From NCBI GenBank assembly GCA_034509735.1, contig JACGWO010000003.1, positions 8,866,001 to 8,930,000 on the forward strand: a stretch of 64,000 nucleotides of DNA, read 5' to 3'. Below, one piece after another: positions 45,228 through 56,235 of this stretch. How positions within the stretch are numbered: position 1 is the first letter of the stretch; each line of letters opens with the position of its first letter. The DNA is from Sesamum alatum (Eukaryota; Streptophyta; Magnoliopsida; Lamiales; Pedaliaceae). The notes beneath the pieces were generated by a model. That model made no database searches and was not told where the DNA came from. It worked only from the letters and a program-made list of their open reading frames with translations. The position numbers were made by a program, and so were the translations under genes.

Positions 45228-46794
45228 CTAAAAATTTTATTTAACAATCATAAGCTAGAAAATGATTCAATATATTATTAAATATGAAATATACATGTAT
45301 AATTTTGCACTCTGAAGATGAGTTAGACACAATGGAAGGCCAATAAATTTTGTATGTCACGAAATTTTCATCAAAACTTTGTGAGAAAGACTAATAAGAC
45401 ACATAATGAATGAGGCCATTAGTTTTACCTATAATGTTTATGGGACTTTCTGGAGAGTTAGTAGTAGGGTTCATGGGATCAAATTTAGATGAGAGGCCCC
45501 CCAATCCCACTCAACATTCTTCCCCTGTTGCTGCTGTTATTCAAACTTGAAGTGATTTTTGTGAAAAACACACACACATAATAGACAGACACAAGCAAGT
45601 ATGTAGGCAGAATCTACAAGATCAACTGCTTTATTATTAGTACTTTCGTGATGAAAGATCACATGATACAATAAGAGAGGTTTTGGTTAGTTTTACAATT
45701 TGCTCTGCATCTTCAAACTCACTTTTTCCAGAGCTTCTTGCAACTAGACCCCTACCCCGATATACTGTAACAAAGCAGTCAATGTAATTGGTAAATATAG
45801 CACACATATGAGATCCTTTATTGTACTTGTTGACACAAAATAACAGAGGGCCCTAAACTAGATGCTAAGGATATTTTTATTTTTATTTTTTTCAAAGAAG
45901 AAGGGAGAGAAACAATCTATTACATCATTCTCTATAGCAGAATATCAAAAACTGCCAAGTAATATCAAGAATTCCGAGTGTCCAAACGTAGAATTAAAGG
46001 AAATAAACCATTAATCAAGTGTAGGTGTGGCTTAATTCCCAGTGAATTTCATCACTCCAAGAATTCAACAACAATCATTCTGATGAACAAAATCAACTCT
46101 AATATTCAGGAATCAGTTAGATGTTCAAACAAGAGTTCATCTGATCCCTACTCTCAGCTTATACTATGAAAATCAACTCTATATTTAGGAATTAGTTAAA
46201 TGTTCAAACAAGAGTTCATCTGATCGCTCAATTCATCTATGTCACTAATACATCATATATTTCAGCAAATTAAAAAATCTCCCAACAACCACATCAAAAC
46301 TCAACAATTTCACTACCAAAAAAAAGAAAAAAACACTTCAAAAACCTACCTGCGACTGCGAGGAGTGGGCAACTGAGACACAGCAATTGTCACCTTCCCC
46401 GTGAAAACCTACTGCATCTCCTGCAAGGTCAAAAGGTAACATCTCTTAAATATCATGTAGATTCAACATTACAAAATAAAAACAAAATCGGCTAAAAATA
46501 TTGATCTATTTTCATCCCAATTTCAAATTTTCAGAATAATATATTGACTGAATGAGGAAAAAATGATGTTAAAGCTACCTATACCACATAGAGACGAAGC
46601 TATTGTAAAATTTTTACTGAAGATCGGGGATGAGAAGAGGAGATGATGAGAAGATTAGGGCTGCGTGAGATGAGCGCTGAGAGAAAGAGAGAGGGGGGGG
46701 GGGGGGAAGAGAGAAAATAGGCATCTGTTATGTGAAGGTTAAATTTGGAAAAAAGTAAATTAATGGGGGTTAATTTTGTAATATTAATTGTTAA
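45228..46794. other. PIF 5' noncoding region
   Basis: No domain-bearing frame. It would hold the promoter and 5' UTR of the Myb-like gene. A 14-G run lies at 46693-46706 inside GA-rich sequence. A 63-codon open frame at 45978-46169 has no recognisable features. Confidence 0.45.
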
Positions 46795-47125
46795 TTAACT
46801 GAGCTTTTAAGATCTTATCAAAAAAAGTTAGGGAAAGTTAACTTTTTTTTAAAAAGATCTTATAAGATCCAAAATATCTTATTTTGAGATCTTATAAGCT
46901 CTTTTTAAAAAAAATTCCGAAACGCTTTTCCATGTCTTAAAAGCTCTCAAACATCTTATAAGATGTTTGGGAGCTTATAAGCTCCAAAAATTTGTTTGGA
47001 AAAATTTTTGTTAAAGAGCTTATAAGATGTCAAAATAAGATGTTTTGGATCTTATAAGCTCTTTAAAGAAAAGTTAACATTTCTAACTTTTTTCGAAACA
47101 TCTTATAAGTTCTATGAAATTAATA
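46795..47125. mobile_element. Foldback MITE-like inverted repeat
   Basis: 46795-46925 pairs with the reverse complement of about 47010-47125: AAAAAGTTAG..AGTTAACTTT, GATCTTATAAGATCCAAAA and TTTTGAGATCTTATAAGCTC recur inverted. The central part (CATCTTATAAGATG near 46952) is palindromic. Its CTTATAAG core is shared with the outer ends of the surrounding element, so it may be a related non-autonomous copy. No TSD was established. Confidence 0.55.
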
Positions 47126-47149
47126 TGTTATATGACAAAAATACCCTCA

Positions 47150-47262
47150 TTCACCACACACACACTACACACACACACTCTCTCTCTACATACACACAAA
47201 CACACACACTCTCTCTCTCTCTCTCACACACACACATAGATACTCTCTCTCTAGAATTTTAA
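47150..47262. repeat. Compound CA/CT microsatellite
   Basis: Alternating (CA)n and (CT)n blocks such as CACACACACTCTCTCTC. Confidence 0.85.
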
Positions 47263-47639
47263 AATTCTTTATTGTTATTATTTTTTTCCATTTAAAAAAT
47301 AGAAAATGCTTTATTATTAAATAATAAATTATTATAGCTAAAAAAAATAAGATTGCTATGATATTATATTTACTGAAAAAAATATAAATTCAAGACATTA
47401 TAAGTTATACAATTAGAAATAGTCATTGCATCAAGAGAAAAAATATATATATTCATATTAATATTCGATTAGGATGAATGTACATATATATTATTTTTAT
47501 TCAAAATTTAGGTCATAATCAAACATTTTTTTTTATTTTTTTGAAAAAAATTATCTAATAAATATTTATTTGAAGTTAAACTAATGTGTACTGAAATTAT
47601 TTTAAAAATATTTAAATACAAAATATGTCAACAAATACA

Positions 47640-47888
47640 ACAATTTATTTTATTCTAATAGTATCATATCCATTTTGGTCATTTTACCAATAAAAAGACC
47701 TTATTATGAACGCACCCTAACATCTTATAAGATGTGAAAACATCTTATAAGCTTTAACATCTTATTTTACCCAAACACTTTAGGAGCTTATTTTTAGAAT
47801 AAGATCCAACATCTTATAAGCTCCTAAAACATCTTATAAGATGTAGGAGCTTATAAGATGTTTTAAAAAAGCTTAGCCAAACACCCTC
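47640..47888. repeat. Right terminal inverted repeat region of the PIF element
   Basis: Reverse complement begins GAGGGTGTTTGGCTAAGC, then CTTATAAG palindromes, then AGGGTGCGTTCATAATAAGG and GGTCTTTTTATTGG, in the same order as the left end. Confidence 0.75.
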
Positions 47889-48550
47889 TAACTTGAAAAT
47901 CCTTTTCCACTACATGAGCACAAACGTGCACATATAAGGTATGTGAACAAGTGTGTGTGGAATTTTCTCTTTCTCACGACTCTCTCTATCTCTCCCGCAC
48001 AATGATAGACACACACAAACACCTTTAAGTGTGTGTGAGAATGGCTCTCTGTTTTCCTCCAAAATCAACCCACAAATTTCCCTTCTTCACCATCTATATG
48101 TTCTCCTTGAATTAGATTCGAGTTAGAGAACAAGAAAATTCCAGATACACTAATCAATTGTGTTTCACAATTTCGTTTCTTCCATTGATTTAGTCTTTTC
48201 TAGCAAGAAGGTTAGATCCAACTTTCTGGTGTAGTATGGACTTGCTTTAGTGGGGCTCTATATTGAGCCCTCTACGTGAATGGATCCGGAGGAGGAGATT
48301 TGGAGTCAATGTATGTAGTCGATTAGAACAAAAAACCGAGAAAGGTAATCTTCGTGGTTATTTTTCGTTCTCTTTGTATTTATCCTTAGCCACCTTTAAA
48401 CGTATGTTTACGTTATATTGCCATTTCTGCGCTTTAATTGCACCGAGCGCTTGGGAAGTACCCCTTTGATCCGAATGTAATTCTGTATTCGCTTTAATTT
48501 CTATTATTTTCATGCTTTAGTCGTGTTCCCGGGCTGATCCACAATCATTA
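47889..48550 (+). repeat. C 5' LTR, 3' end after the PIF insertion
   Basis: Picks up at CTAACTTGAAAATCC, which is continuous in the undisturbed first unit at about 30633. It runs through the CT-rich region to GGGCTGATCCACAATCATTA at 48550. Confidence 0.75.
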
Positions 48551-48552
48551 AA

Positions 48553-48564
48553 TGGTATTAGGGC
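48553..48564 (+). other. C primer-binding site (decayed)
   Basis: TGGTATTAGGGC differs from the intact site TGGTATCAGAGC at two transitions. Confidence 0.7.
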
Positions 48565-49037
48565 CCGATTCGGTGCTTGGGCATTAGATTTGATATGTAT
48601 GATATGTTTGGAACATATTTTACATGTTTTAAATGCTTTTTGAAAGCATGTTTCTTTAATTGTATAATTATGTGTTTTAAGGTATATGTTTAACTTTGCC
48701 TTTAAAATTTTGGATATCTTGGATTTTTTGGAAAATTGATTTTTTTTGGAAAATTATGAGTTTCAGTTTTTTGCAGGAAAACAAAAGAAACAAAGAATAG
48801 GTTTTTTGGCAAAACATGGCCACCGGCAAGAGTTGGCAAGCCGTCTACGCAGTAGGCGCGCGCCCGGCCAGCTAACTGTTTTGTGTCGTTTTTTCCAAAA
48901 AAAATTGAATTTTTCAGCTTTTCTGCATTCTCTAAAATTTGGGATTATGGCTGATTTTTGTTTTGGTTAAATTGGATTTCCCAAAACTTAAATTTCCATG
49001 GATTAATTTTGGAAATGGTTTCAAAATAAATAAAAAT

Positions 49038-49538
49038 AGTGTTAATTACACTTAGACCCCCTCTAAAAATGTGAAATTACACTTTCCCCCAAAGAAGTTT
49101 CAAAATTATACTTACATCCCTTCCGAAAATTCTCTGTTTACAATTGGCCCGCTCTCGTTAGAGTTTGGACGGAAAATATTTACATCAACAAATAAAATTG
49201 GACAAATTTTCAATTTTGCCCCTCATTTAACATTTTTATGAATATTTTTGTACTTATAAGGGTTAAATGTAAAGTATATATAGAGATTGAGTTAACATTA
49301 TTATATTTTTTTTCCTTATAAGTACAAAATTATTACATGGGGAAGTTAAATGAGGGGTAAAATTAAAAATATATGTAATTTTGTTTGTTAATGCCAATAT
49401 TTTTTGTCAAAATCTCAACGAAATGGGGTCATGTGTAAAAGGTGAATTTTTAGAAGGCGCGTAAGTGTAATTTTGAAACTTCTTTGGGGGGAAAGTGTAA
49501 TTTCACATTTTCAGATGGGGTCTAAGTATAATTAACCC
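49038..49538. mobile_element. 501-bp foldback MITE
   Basis: Left arm GTTAATTACACTTAG..CCCC..AAATGTGAAATTACAC and right arm inverted (GGGTTAATTATACTTAG...) match over about 80 bp. The same 7-mer TAAAAAT flanks it at 49031-49037 and 49539-49545. It encodes no protein. The superfamily is not certain. Confidence 0.7.
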
Positions 49539-50417
49539 TAAAAATATTTTAGTAAATTGGATGTATGTTATATCTATTTTTTAATTGCATTATTAAATGT
49601 GTATTTTTCAACATACAATTGTATTAATTAATGTCTATGGTATTGGATATCATTTGTTATAATGCATGATTTGAGTTATATTTGGTGCATGTTATTTTGG
49701 GAATAAATGTGCTTTTATTTGTTAATTGGATTAACAAGGGAAGATCACGAAGCCCATGACCCATATGTATGGTTTAATTTTGTTGGGTTGGGGCCTGCGT
49801 ACCTCTTTGATTTTCTTAATCTCACTCATTTTTAGCTTTGAAATAATAAGGCTTGCTTTCTCCTTCATTTTGTACTCCCCCACCTTTTGATTGGGGTTTC
49901 TAGTTTTTATGATATAATGAGAGTAGTTAGGAGGTGAGGGCTTTTATTTTTGTAAATAGTTGTAAGGAAGCAAGTCCAAGGCAATGGAGGCCGATGGAGG
50001 AGGCCATTGGGTGGCCCACGAAGGATCCACGGAGAAGAGGCCCAATGGAGTCCACGATAGAGAGCCCAAGAAGATAAAAAGAAGTTACAAGGCCTATTAG
50101 ATTGTTAATGGGTTAGTCTTGTAATAGCGTAGGCCTACCCTAGATTGACAATAGATCCATTGTGAGCTCAGTGGATTGCATAGATTTTGACTTGTGATCA
50201 TCCAACAGGAGCGTGCTAGGTTTTATTTACGTGTGATGCGTTTATTAAATTATGAATGCTTTATTAAATGTTTATCGTTTAATCACATGCAAAATATGTA
50301 ATCGTGATGAGGTCTCGGTCAAACACCTAAAACGAAATCTCACTTAGTTAGACCAAGTTGAAATATTAGACCCCGAATGGAATTTAAACAAGGGATCGTA
50401 TATTCCATGCTTCCATC

Positions 50418-50553
50418 CACGATAATGTGGTGAGGAAGTTGATTTCACCCATGCGTGGTCTCACGGGTCCTAGCACATTCTGGACTGAAATTAAGCTCCA
50501 CTATTATTGTGAACAGTGAATACGCTGCTGTTTCCGTATCTCACGAATCGTGG
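50418..50553 (+). ncRNA. Diverged copy of the leader RNA structure in C
   Basis: The outer arms CACGATAAT (50418-50426) and ATTATTGTG (50503-50511) pair with one G-U. Against A1 (CACAACAAT/ATTGTTGTG) both sides changed together. Motif copies lie at 50458-50473 and 50538-50553, 80 nt apart. The inner stem is weak here. Confidence 0.45.
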
Positions 50554-50910
50554 GGGCAACATTAGGCGTTATGATTTGGTTGATGGGCCGGTCTAACGCT
50601 GAAGAACATGATTTGATTGGAGTCCTCAAAATCATGTAAAGAGGCAAGGCAAAATATCTTGGGGATCTCATGGAACGAAAATGGCATTGGTTGCCTCACA
50701 TAAAGTTATTTTCATGTGAATCGTAGCAACGGGATGGAGAATTTTGCTTGTGGACCTGAAGCCCACTAGGAAGCGATTTCCTAAAACCCCATTTGAAAAT
50801 GATAGGCTTTCGCAGAAATAGTGGGAGAGGTTAAAGACTAAAGACCAAGTCTTAACTTGAATTTAATATTACTTCAATTTGCTTGTTATTTTCTAGCTTA
50901 CATATATTGT

Positions 50911-51953
50911 AGATGTCTAAGCACAAGGTAGCAACCGTATAGTCCATGCCATTGATACTAGTGGGAGAAGCTTCAACCTCTTAAGCGAAAGGCAAAGGTT
51001 GTGAACGCCGGAGGAGGAAGAAGGTTAAGATAACATTAGCCGCTGCCAGCACTTTGAGTGTTGTTCCGTTTACACCGCAGGGCGGAAGTAAAGGAAAAAG
51101 AAAAATGGTTTGGTGTTCAAAGATTCCCAACTACGTATGCATTCACTGCTGTGTAAAGGGGCATTCGAAGAGGTAGTGTCCTAACTCCTCTCCGTTGAAG
51201 GTAATTTGATTTGAGCGTTAATATCAGATATTGAATGCTCAAAACAAATGATTAAAAATAGATAATCAAGACAAACTTACAGATCTTGAAATGCATAGCT
51301 AGGTCAGTTTCCTCTAGTTAGGATAAGGAGTTAGTAGATTTAAAGATTTTAGAGATAGACAATTTGATTCTGCTGACTTGCAAGTCCTTTTCTGAGAAGG
51401 AAAACGAGCATAAAGCTTCTTTGTAGGTCAAAGTGGACTTGATTGGGTCCAATAAAGATGTGTTCTCAATACACCGTTCGTGGAAAGTTGTTTCTGGAGG
51501 CTAAAACGATACTAGCTTCAGAACACTATGAAAACAATCAGTCTCATAAAGTATGCAAGTTCAGGCTTAATGATAGGTGTGGTAGCTTAAAAGGGTTTTC
51601 AAGCGGGATACCACGAGGTTTTAATCATGAAAGTCAAATGCATAGGATAGTGGTTATGGATCAAAATCGTGTCCATGGGATGGACGTGGTGCCTAGCAAA
51701 GCCGAACCAGTAGTCGCCTAGGTGGCAGACAACTGCGCTATGGCAAACGTTATAGCTCCGAGATCTCATCACAGAAACCACAAAAAATTCTTAGACAGTC
51801 ACCATCTGTAGGCAACGATGGTAGGAAGAGGTAACACGATTGGACCATATTACCTTGGCAGAAAATACAGCAGACTCACGAGACTTCAATTGGTATCGTA
51901 GATTACTCATGTTCAGAAGGATCTGAGCAAGGTGGGTAATTGACTTGATGGTC
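50911..51953 (+). pseudogene. C gag/pol remnants
   Basis: ATG at about 50912 (MSKHKVAT) marks the gag start, but it jumps at once to the basic region before the zinc knuckle. The knuckle reads IHCCVKGHSKR with a stop instead of the Glu-Cys end (about 51138-51178). Short integrase-like text (about 51330-51430) and RNase H remnants (VPSKAEPVVA, APRSHHRNH near 51760) follow. Only about 1 kb remains of about 4 kb. Confidence 0.65.
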
Positions 51954-51964
51954 AAGTGGGAGAT
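51954..51964 (+). other. C polypurine tract
   Basis: AAGTGGGAGAT right before the 3' LTR. Confidence 0.7.
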
Positions 51965-52317
51965 TGTTGGAATAGCTGACCAGAAAGTCAATGTGGTTGG
52001 CTGTTCTAAGAACTATTCGCCGATCTTCGAACAAAAGTAATATTGCAGATGAATGTAGTAAGGATTCATCATTGACAACAACAAGTTTTTAGTACTTACT
52101 ACTGACATTCAATGTGGTTTAATATCACAATAAACGCCCACAGACAAAATGGTTAAAGCCCAGGAGTTGGTTGCGCATAGGTTGGCAGCTATGAGACCAA
52201 CTCTTAAGGGCCGGTCTGAAATGTTCCAAGTTGAGGACCTCGAGATAGGCATCGAGTGTCCTATAGAGAGTTGCACTAAGTATTGCAACCGTGTTTCATT
52301 AGCAAGAGACGTACATC
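51965..52317 (+). repeat. C 3' LTR, truncated
   Basis: TGTTGGAATAGCTGACC and the next about 350 bp match 28977-29330. It is cut where the B LTR starts at 52318. Confidence 0.78.
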
Positions 52318-53960
52318 TGTTAGAATAGGTGACCATGTAAGCCAATTTTGGCGGGAATATGTAACCTATGTCTAGACAATTTCAGGTGTTTGATAAATCA
52401 TTTATGAATAAAGAAGTGAAAATTCATATGGTAACACTTTGTTTACGTTCACTTATATCTGCTATTACATATCTGTTCACTACGCAAACAAAGCCCACGG
52501 ACTGAGAATCGATTTCGGGGACTGGGACTACGCTTGGAGGTAGGTCCATGAAATCAATCTTACCGAATCAGTCCGGAAATCTCCAAGTCAAGGAATCTCA
52601 AAAATGGGTACCGAGATTCCCCTTGAGACTTGCACTAAGCATCTGCTGTCGTATTTCATCGACGGGTGACGAAGGTCGTCTAAGCAGTGTTAGTGGGTTA
52701 GCATGCTAGGAAGCAGCTGACTGAGGTGACTCGCGGGAACCGTCTTACGGAGGACCTTGAGTATGGTCAGCAAGGTACGACGTGTATTCCCGGTTCCAAC
52801 GGTACAGGTCAAGTCCTTTGACTTGAGGAACTACTGAGTTTACCTGTACAACAGGTCTGTATCTTAGATATGGTGAGAGATTGCCAAAATACTCTTGAGT
52901 AGCCATGTCTAGTGCAGCTCTGGTGTACAGCGTGACAGTAATTTCCAAGAAAGGATCTGTCTCCTGTCAAAAAGCATTGACAGTTGAGTCTCATGTATGC
53001 TCTGTGTCTTGTCCCTAAAATCTATGGCCACAGTAACTGAACAGAAGGGAAGGTTTCCCTTGCGGCGTTTAGTAAGGACAGACCGACACTTAGGTCCAAA
53101 ATGGGTACCTGCATTTTCTGTGCCCTAGACCCTAAGTAATGAGACCGAAGACAGAAGGACAAGTGTACTGTTAGAGCCTAAATGTTCATCCCCGAATATT
53201 TCACCTAGTCTCTAGTGCCATGGACCGTTGCTAGATGGCCACCCATGGTAACGGACGAATTCTAGGAATCCGACCAAGTCTAGCTGAAAGGTGAACCTAA
53301 AGAGTCACACACTATCCACACACACACTTAGTATTTAATTTGGAATTAAATATTGGAGTAAAGGAATGATTAAATTGGATTTAATCGGGTCTGATATTTT
53401 CATGGAGATTTAATTCCTTCTATTTGATAAAGGGAATTAAATTAATAAATTGGATTTATTAAGGGAATTAATTTAATGGGCCTAGAATAAATATTAATAT
53501 TTATTTATTATATTTATTTGGCCTTTTAGAATATTTAATAGGATTTAAATATTCCATTAAATTAAATTAATGGTTGAGATTTAATGGGAGAGATGAAAGG
53601 CTAGGATTGAATTTGACAAGGTCAAATTCCACTTTGACTAGGACTTTGACTAGGTCAAAAATCCTAGTCAAATTAAGCTTCTAAAGAGTTGGAGTTTAAG
53701 AGATTAAACTCCTCCTCTATATAAACCCCTAGCCTTGCACCTTCTGAAGGATGATGAAATTCCAACACACACACAACTCTCTCCCTCTACCCTCTCGTCC
53801 GCCCCCTCTCTCTCTTAGCAAGAAAATAATTCTTGTTCTTTTCTTCTTGGAACATTAGAACATTGATGAATCAATACCGTTAATTCATAACGTGTTGTTG
53901 ATTCATCCACTCCAAAAATTACATACTTGTTCGCTGCTAGCACGACGTGCAAGATACGTG
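52318..53960 (+). repeat. B LTR, 3'-truncated
   Basis: Close to the solo LTR at 22162-24162 from TGTTAGAATAGGTGACCATG to GCAAGATACGTG. The last about 320 bp are missing. The TATA box is at 53718-53725. It joins directly to the 3' end of a copia internal domain, with GTG shared at the junction. Confidence 0.82.
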
Positions 53961-53985
53961 ATTGGCTTTAGGTCAAGTGGGAGAT
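53961..53985 (+). other. Internal-domain end plus PPT, upstream of the A3 'first' LTR
   Basis: ATTGGCTTTAGGTCAAG and AAGTGGGAGAT normally sit before a 3' LTR. Here they precede the LTR that lies upstream of the A3 internal domain, so this LTR began as a 3' LTR or the locus is recombinant. Confidence 0.7.
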
Positions 53986-54348
53986 TGTTAAAATAGGTGA
54001 CCAGAAAGCCAATAGGTTTGGCGATTTGTAACCTATCTGACAACTTGATGTAAATGTAATATTATTATGTGATGAATAAGATGAGTGTTCGTCACCAATG
54101 GTACGTTCTTTGTTGCGGCCATCTTACATTTGTTAAAACGGTGTTTTATATCACAACAAAGCCCACAGACCATGGATAACAACTCGTGCAGTTGGGCCAC
54201 GCATTGGATGGTGGTCATGAAACCAACTGATTAAGAGTTGGGTCTGAAACGTTCCAAGTCGAGGACCTCGAGACAGGGCATCGAGAGTCCTATTGAGACT
54301 TGCGTCAAGAGTCGTGTTCATTAGATGAGTGCCGTGTTTCATCGACGA
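53986..54348 (+). repeat. A3 5' LTR, first part
   Basis: TGTTAAAATAGGTGACC onward is nearly identical to the A3 3' LTR from 61951, including private variants such as TTCATTAGATGAG, up to TGTTTCATCGACG. Confidence 0.8.
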
Positions 54349-54932
54349 AGAAGGAAGGACCACATGGAGAGCCCAGACGGGAGGTCCCTTGAAGTTTTCC
54401 ATGAAGTGAAGAAAGAGAAAAGAGACCAAGGCCCATCAGCATGATGATTAGGTTACTATTAATGTAATAGTATAGGACCAACCCTAGATTGACCATAGAT
54501 CCACTGCGGGCTTAGTGGGCGTGCTAGGCTTTAATTTTGCATGTGGTTATTATGATGGATGAATGGGTTTTTTTTATTTATCATATAACTGCTATGGATG
54601 GTTTAATTTACGCATTATGGATGAATGTGTGAATGTTTATTTATTATGAGATCTCGGTCATTTACTACTCTCACATTGATTGGACCAATGTTGAAAATTA
54701 GACCCTAGACAAAATGGACATGAACTCTAGGAGTTTGTCCATGCCTTCCAATCCATGACATAGTAAGGAAGCTGTTTTAGGTCAATAGCGTGGTCTCACG
54801 AGTCGTGGCACGTTATTGTACTTAAAAGAAGTTGCACTATGTCATGAACGAAAAATGGGCTGCTGTTACCTGTCTCACGAGTCGTGGGGGTACTAGTGGG
54901 TCTGTGGCTCGATCGATTGGGTTGGGTCTGTC
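54349..54932 (+). other. Foreign leader segment inside the A3 LTR, with its own RNA structure
   Basis: This is not LTR sequence: it matches the leader type (GACCATAGATCCACTGCGGGC, GAGATCTCGGTC, the duplicated motif) of another copia family. It replaces about 570 bp of LTR U3. The RNA structure is intact with different bases: outer CATGACATAG (54754-54763) with CTATGTCATG (54837-54846); inner CAATAGCGTG (54783-54792) with CACGTTATTG (54809-54818, one G-U); loop GTCTCACGAGTCGTGG (54793-54808); second copy 54872-54887. Confidence 0.7.
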
Positions 54933-56221
54933 TCACCTAGTCTCTAGTGACATGGACCGTTGCTAGACGACCACCCATGGTAACGGGCCCTTGTGGGACA
55001 CGGGCCCAAGTCTAGCTGAGGGTGACCCTAAAGGGTCACACACAAATCACCGAGGCGGTTGAGAGATCAACTTGGAGTCAATCTCGAAGGATAAAATAAG
55101 TAATTGGATTACTTAAGGGAAAGTCCATTGGATGGATGGGCCGATATTGTATCGGGCTTTCGTTTAATCGGTAAATTGGATTTTCGATTAAATATGGAAA
55201 GTTGAGACATTGGATCTTTTAATTGGATTAAAAGATCAACGGGAATAATTTAAATGGACATTAAATTGGATTTAATGTTGGAATCGTCGTAAATTGGATT
55301 ACGATAAAAACTCGGTCTGTTAAATTATACCCGAGAGGAGAAATAATTCCTATTTTGGAATAGGAAGAAGTTGGACTTCTTCCCTTAATTAAACATGGCC
55401 GACATGCTCCCTTGGAGGAAGCAAAATCAGCCATGTTTCATGCTAGGTGGTATGTTGACTTAACTCTTTTGGAAAGAGACAAATCAACTCCCATCAAGCT
55501 CTTCCCTTTTGGTATGATTTGATCATATCATATATTTTGGTAGGCTTGATTGAAAAATTGATGGTGATTGATTGGAATGAATCTAGACATCCTTGGATGA
55601 ACCTAGACACATTCCAATAATCACATTAATTATGTATATATATTAGAATATACAACACCAAGCATATGTGATTCATCATTCATCTTTTTCTAGGAAAAAG
55701 AGAAGACAAAAATCCTCTCCTCTCTCTCAAACTCGCGGCCAATCTCCCTCTCTTACACTTGTGTTCTTCACTTGATTTTGAATCAAGAAGAAGAACAAAG
55801 TAAGTTTAAGAGAGCACTAATTCATAGTGTTATTCTCTTAAACCGATTCCTTCTTAAACCCGTTCTTTTTCTAGCAAGAAGGACGTGTGTTTCTTCCGGT
55901 GTGGTGTGGATCACCTTTGGAGAATCCATACGTTTGGATTTCGTGAGCATTCCGGAGAAGGAACAACGCAAGTAGCCGGGAGCATACGCTAAATAATCAA
56001 AGGTAACGGTTTATTACACTTTGATTGATTTAATATACATCTATGCCCTATGTGTTTAAATATATGTTTCGCATATTTACACATCCTACATCGAACGCCC
56101 GGTTGAGCACCCAAGGGTACACCCTTGGGATTTGTATTTTAAATTATTTGATTAAATTTACGCATATTTCCTCGCTTTCTCGCTTCCGCTCGCGCTCCCG
56201 GGCGGATCCGCTTGTCCTCCA
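54933..56221 (+). repeat. A3 5' LTR, second part
   Basis: Resumes at CACCTAGTCTCTAGTG, as in other A LTRs, and ends CTTGTCCTCCA before the PBS. Confidence 0.85.
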
Positions 56222-56223
56222 AG

Positions 56224-56235
56224 TGGTATCAGAGC
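56224..56235 (+). other. A3 primer-binding site
   Basis: TGGTATCAGAGC, 2 bp after the LTR; initiator Met-tRNA type. Confidence 0.9.

Larger units (their letters stand above)
31884..47888 (-). mobile_element. PIF/Harbinger DNA transposon with two genes, inside foldback ends
   Basis: Long terminal inverted sequence: 31884-32110 matches the reverse complement of about 47640-47888. An inner terminal motif, GGGCGTTTGGCATAATAAGG at 32031-32050 with a weaker partner near 47703-47727, has the form of a PIF/Harbinger TIR. Inside are a DDE transposase gene and a Myb/SANT-like gene, both on the minus strand, as is typical of plant PIF elements. TAA at 47889-47891 fits the 3-bp target preference, but the left end looks eroded. 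A1 is inserted in the transposase; without it the element is about 6.1 kb. Confidence 0.8.
48565..50910 (+). other. C leader, with a nested MITE
   Basis: An older relative of the A leader. It has a short GC-rich remnant (48815-48880), a MITE (49038-49538), the block GTTGGGTTGGGGCCTGCGT, and the structure region 50418-50553 with motif copies GTCTCACGGGTCCTAG and ATCTCACGAATCGTGG. No gene is supported. Confidence 0.7.
28977..52317 (+). mobile_element. Element C: old Ty1/copia element carrying several nested insertions
   Basis: The 5' LTR starts at 28977 (TGTTGGAATAGATGACC). It is lengthened by a tandem duplication, split by the PIF/Harbinger element, and ends at about 48550 just before a decayed PBS. 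The leader and a heavily deleted gag/pol follow, then a PPT (51954-51964) and a 3' LTR (51965-52317) truncated by a B LTR. The LTR starts at 28977 and 51965 match closely (CAGAAAGTCAATGTGGTT), which ties the two ends together. The right TSD is lost. Confidence 0.78.

Noticed and set aside
45978..46169. 63-codon open frame upstream of the Myb-like gene
   Set aside because: On the opposite strand to the PIF genes, low complexity, no domain.
47150..47262. Short tandem repeats considered as a CRISPR-like or satellite array
   Set aside because: Simple CA/CT microsatellite; units of 2 bp with no spacers.
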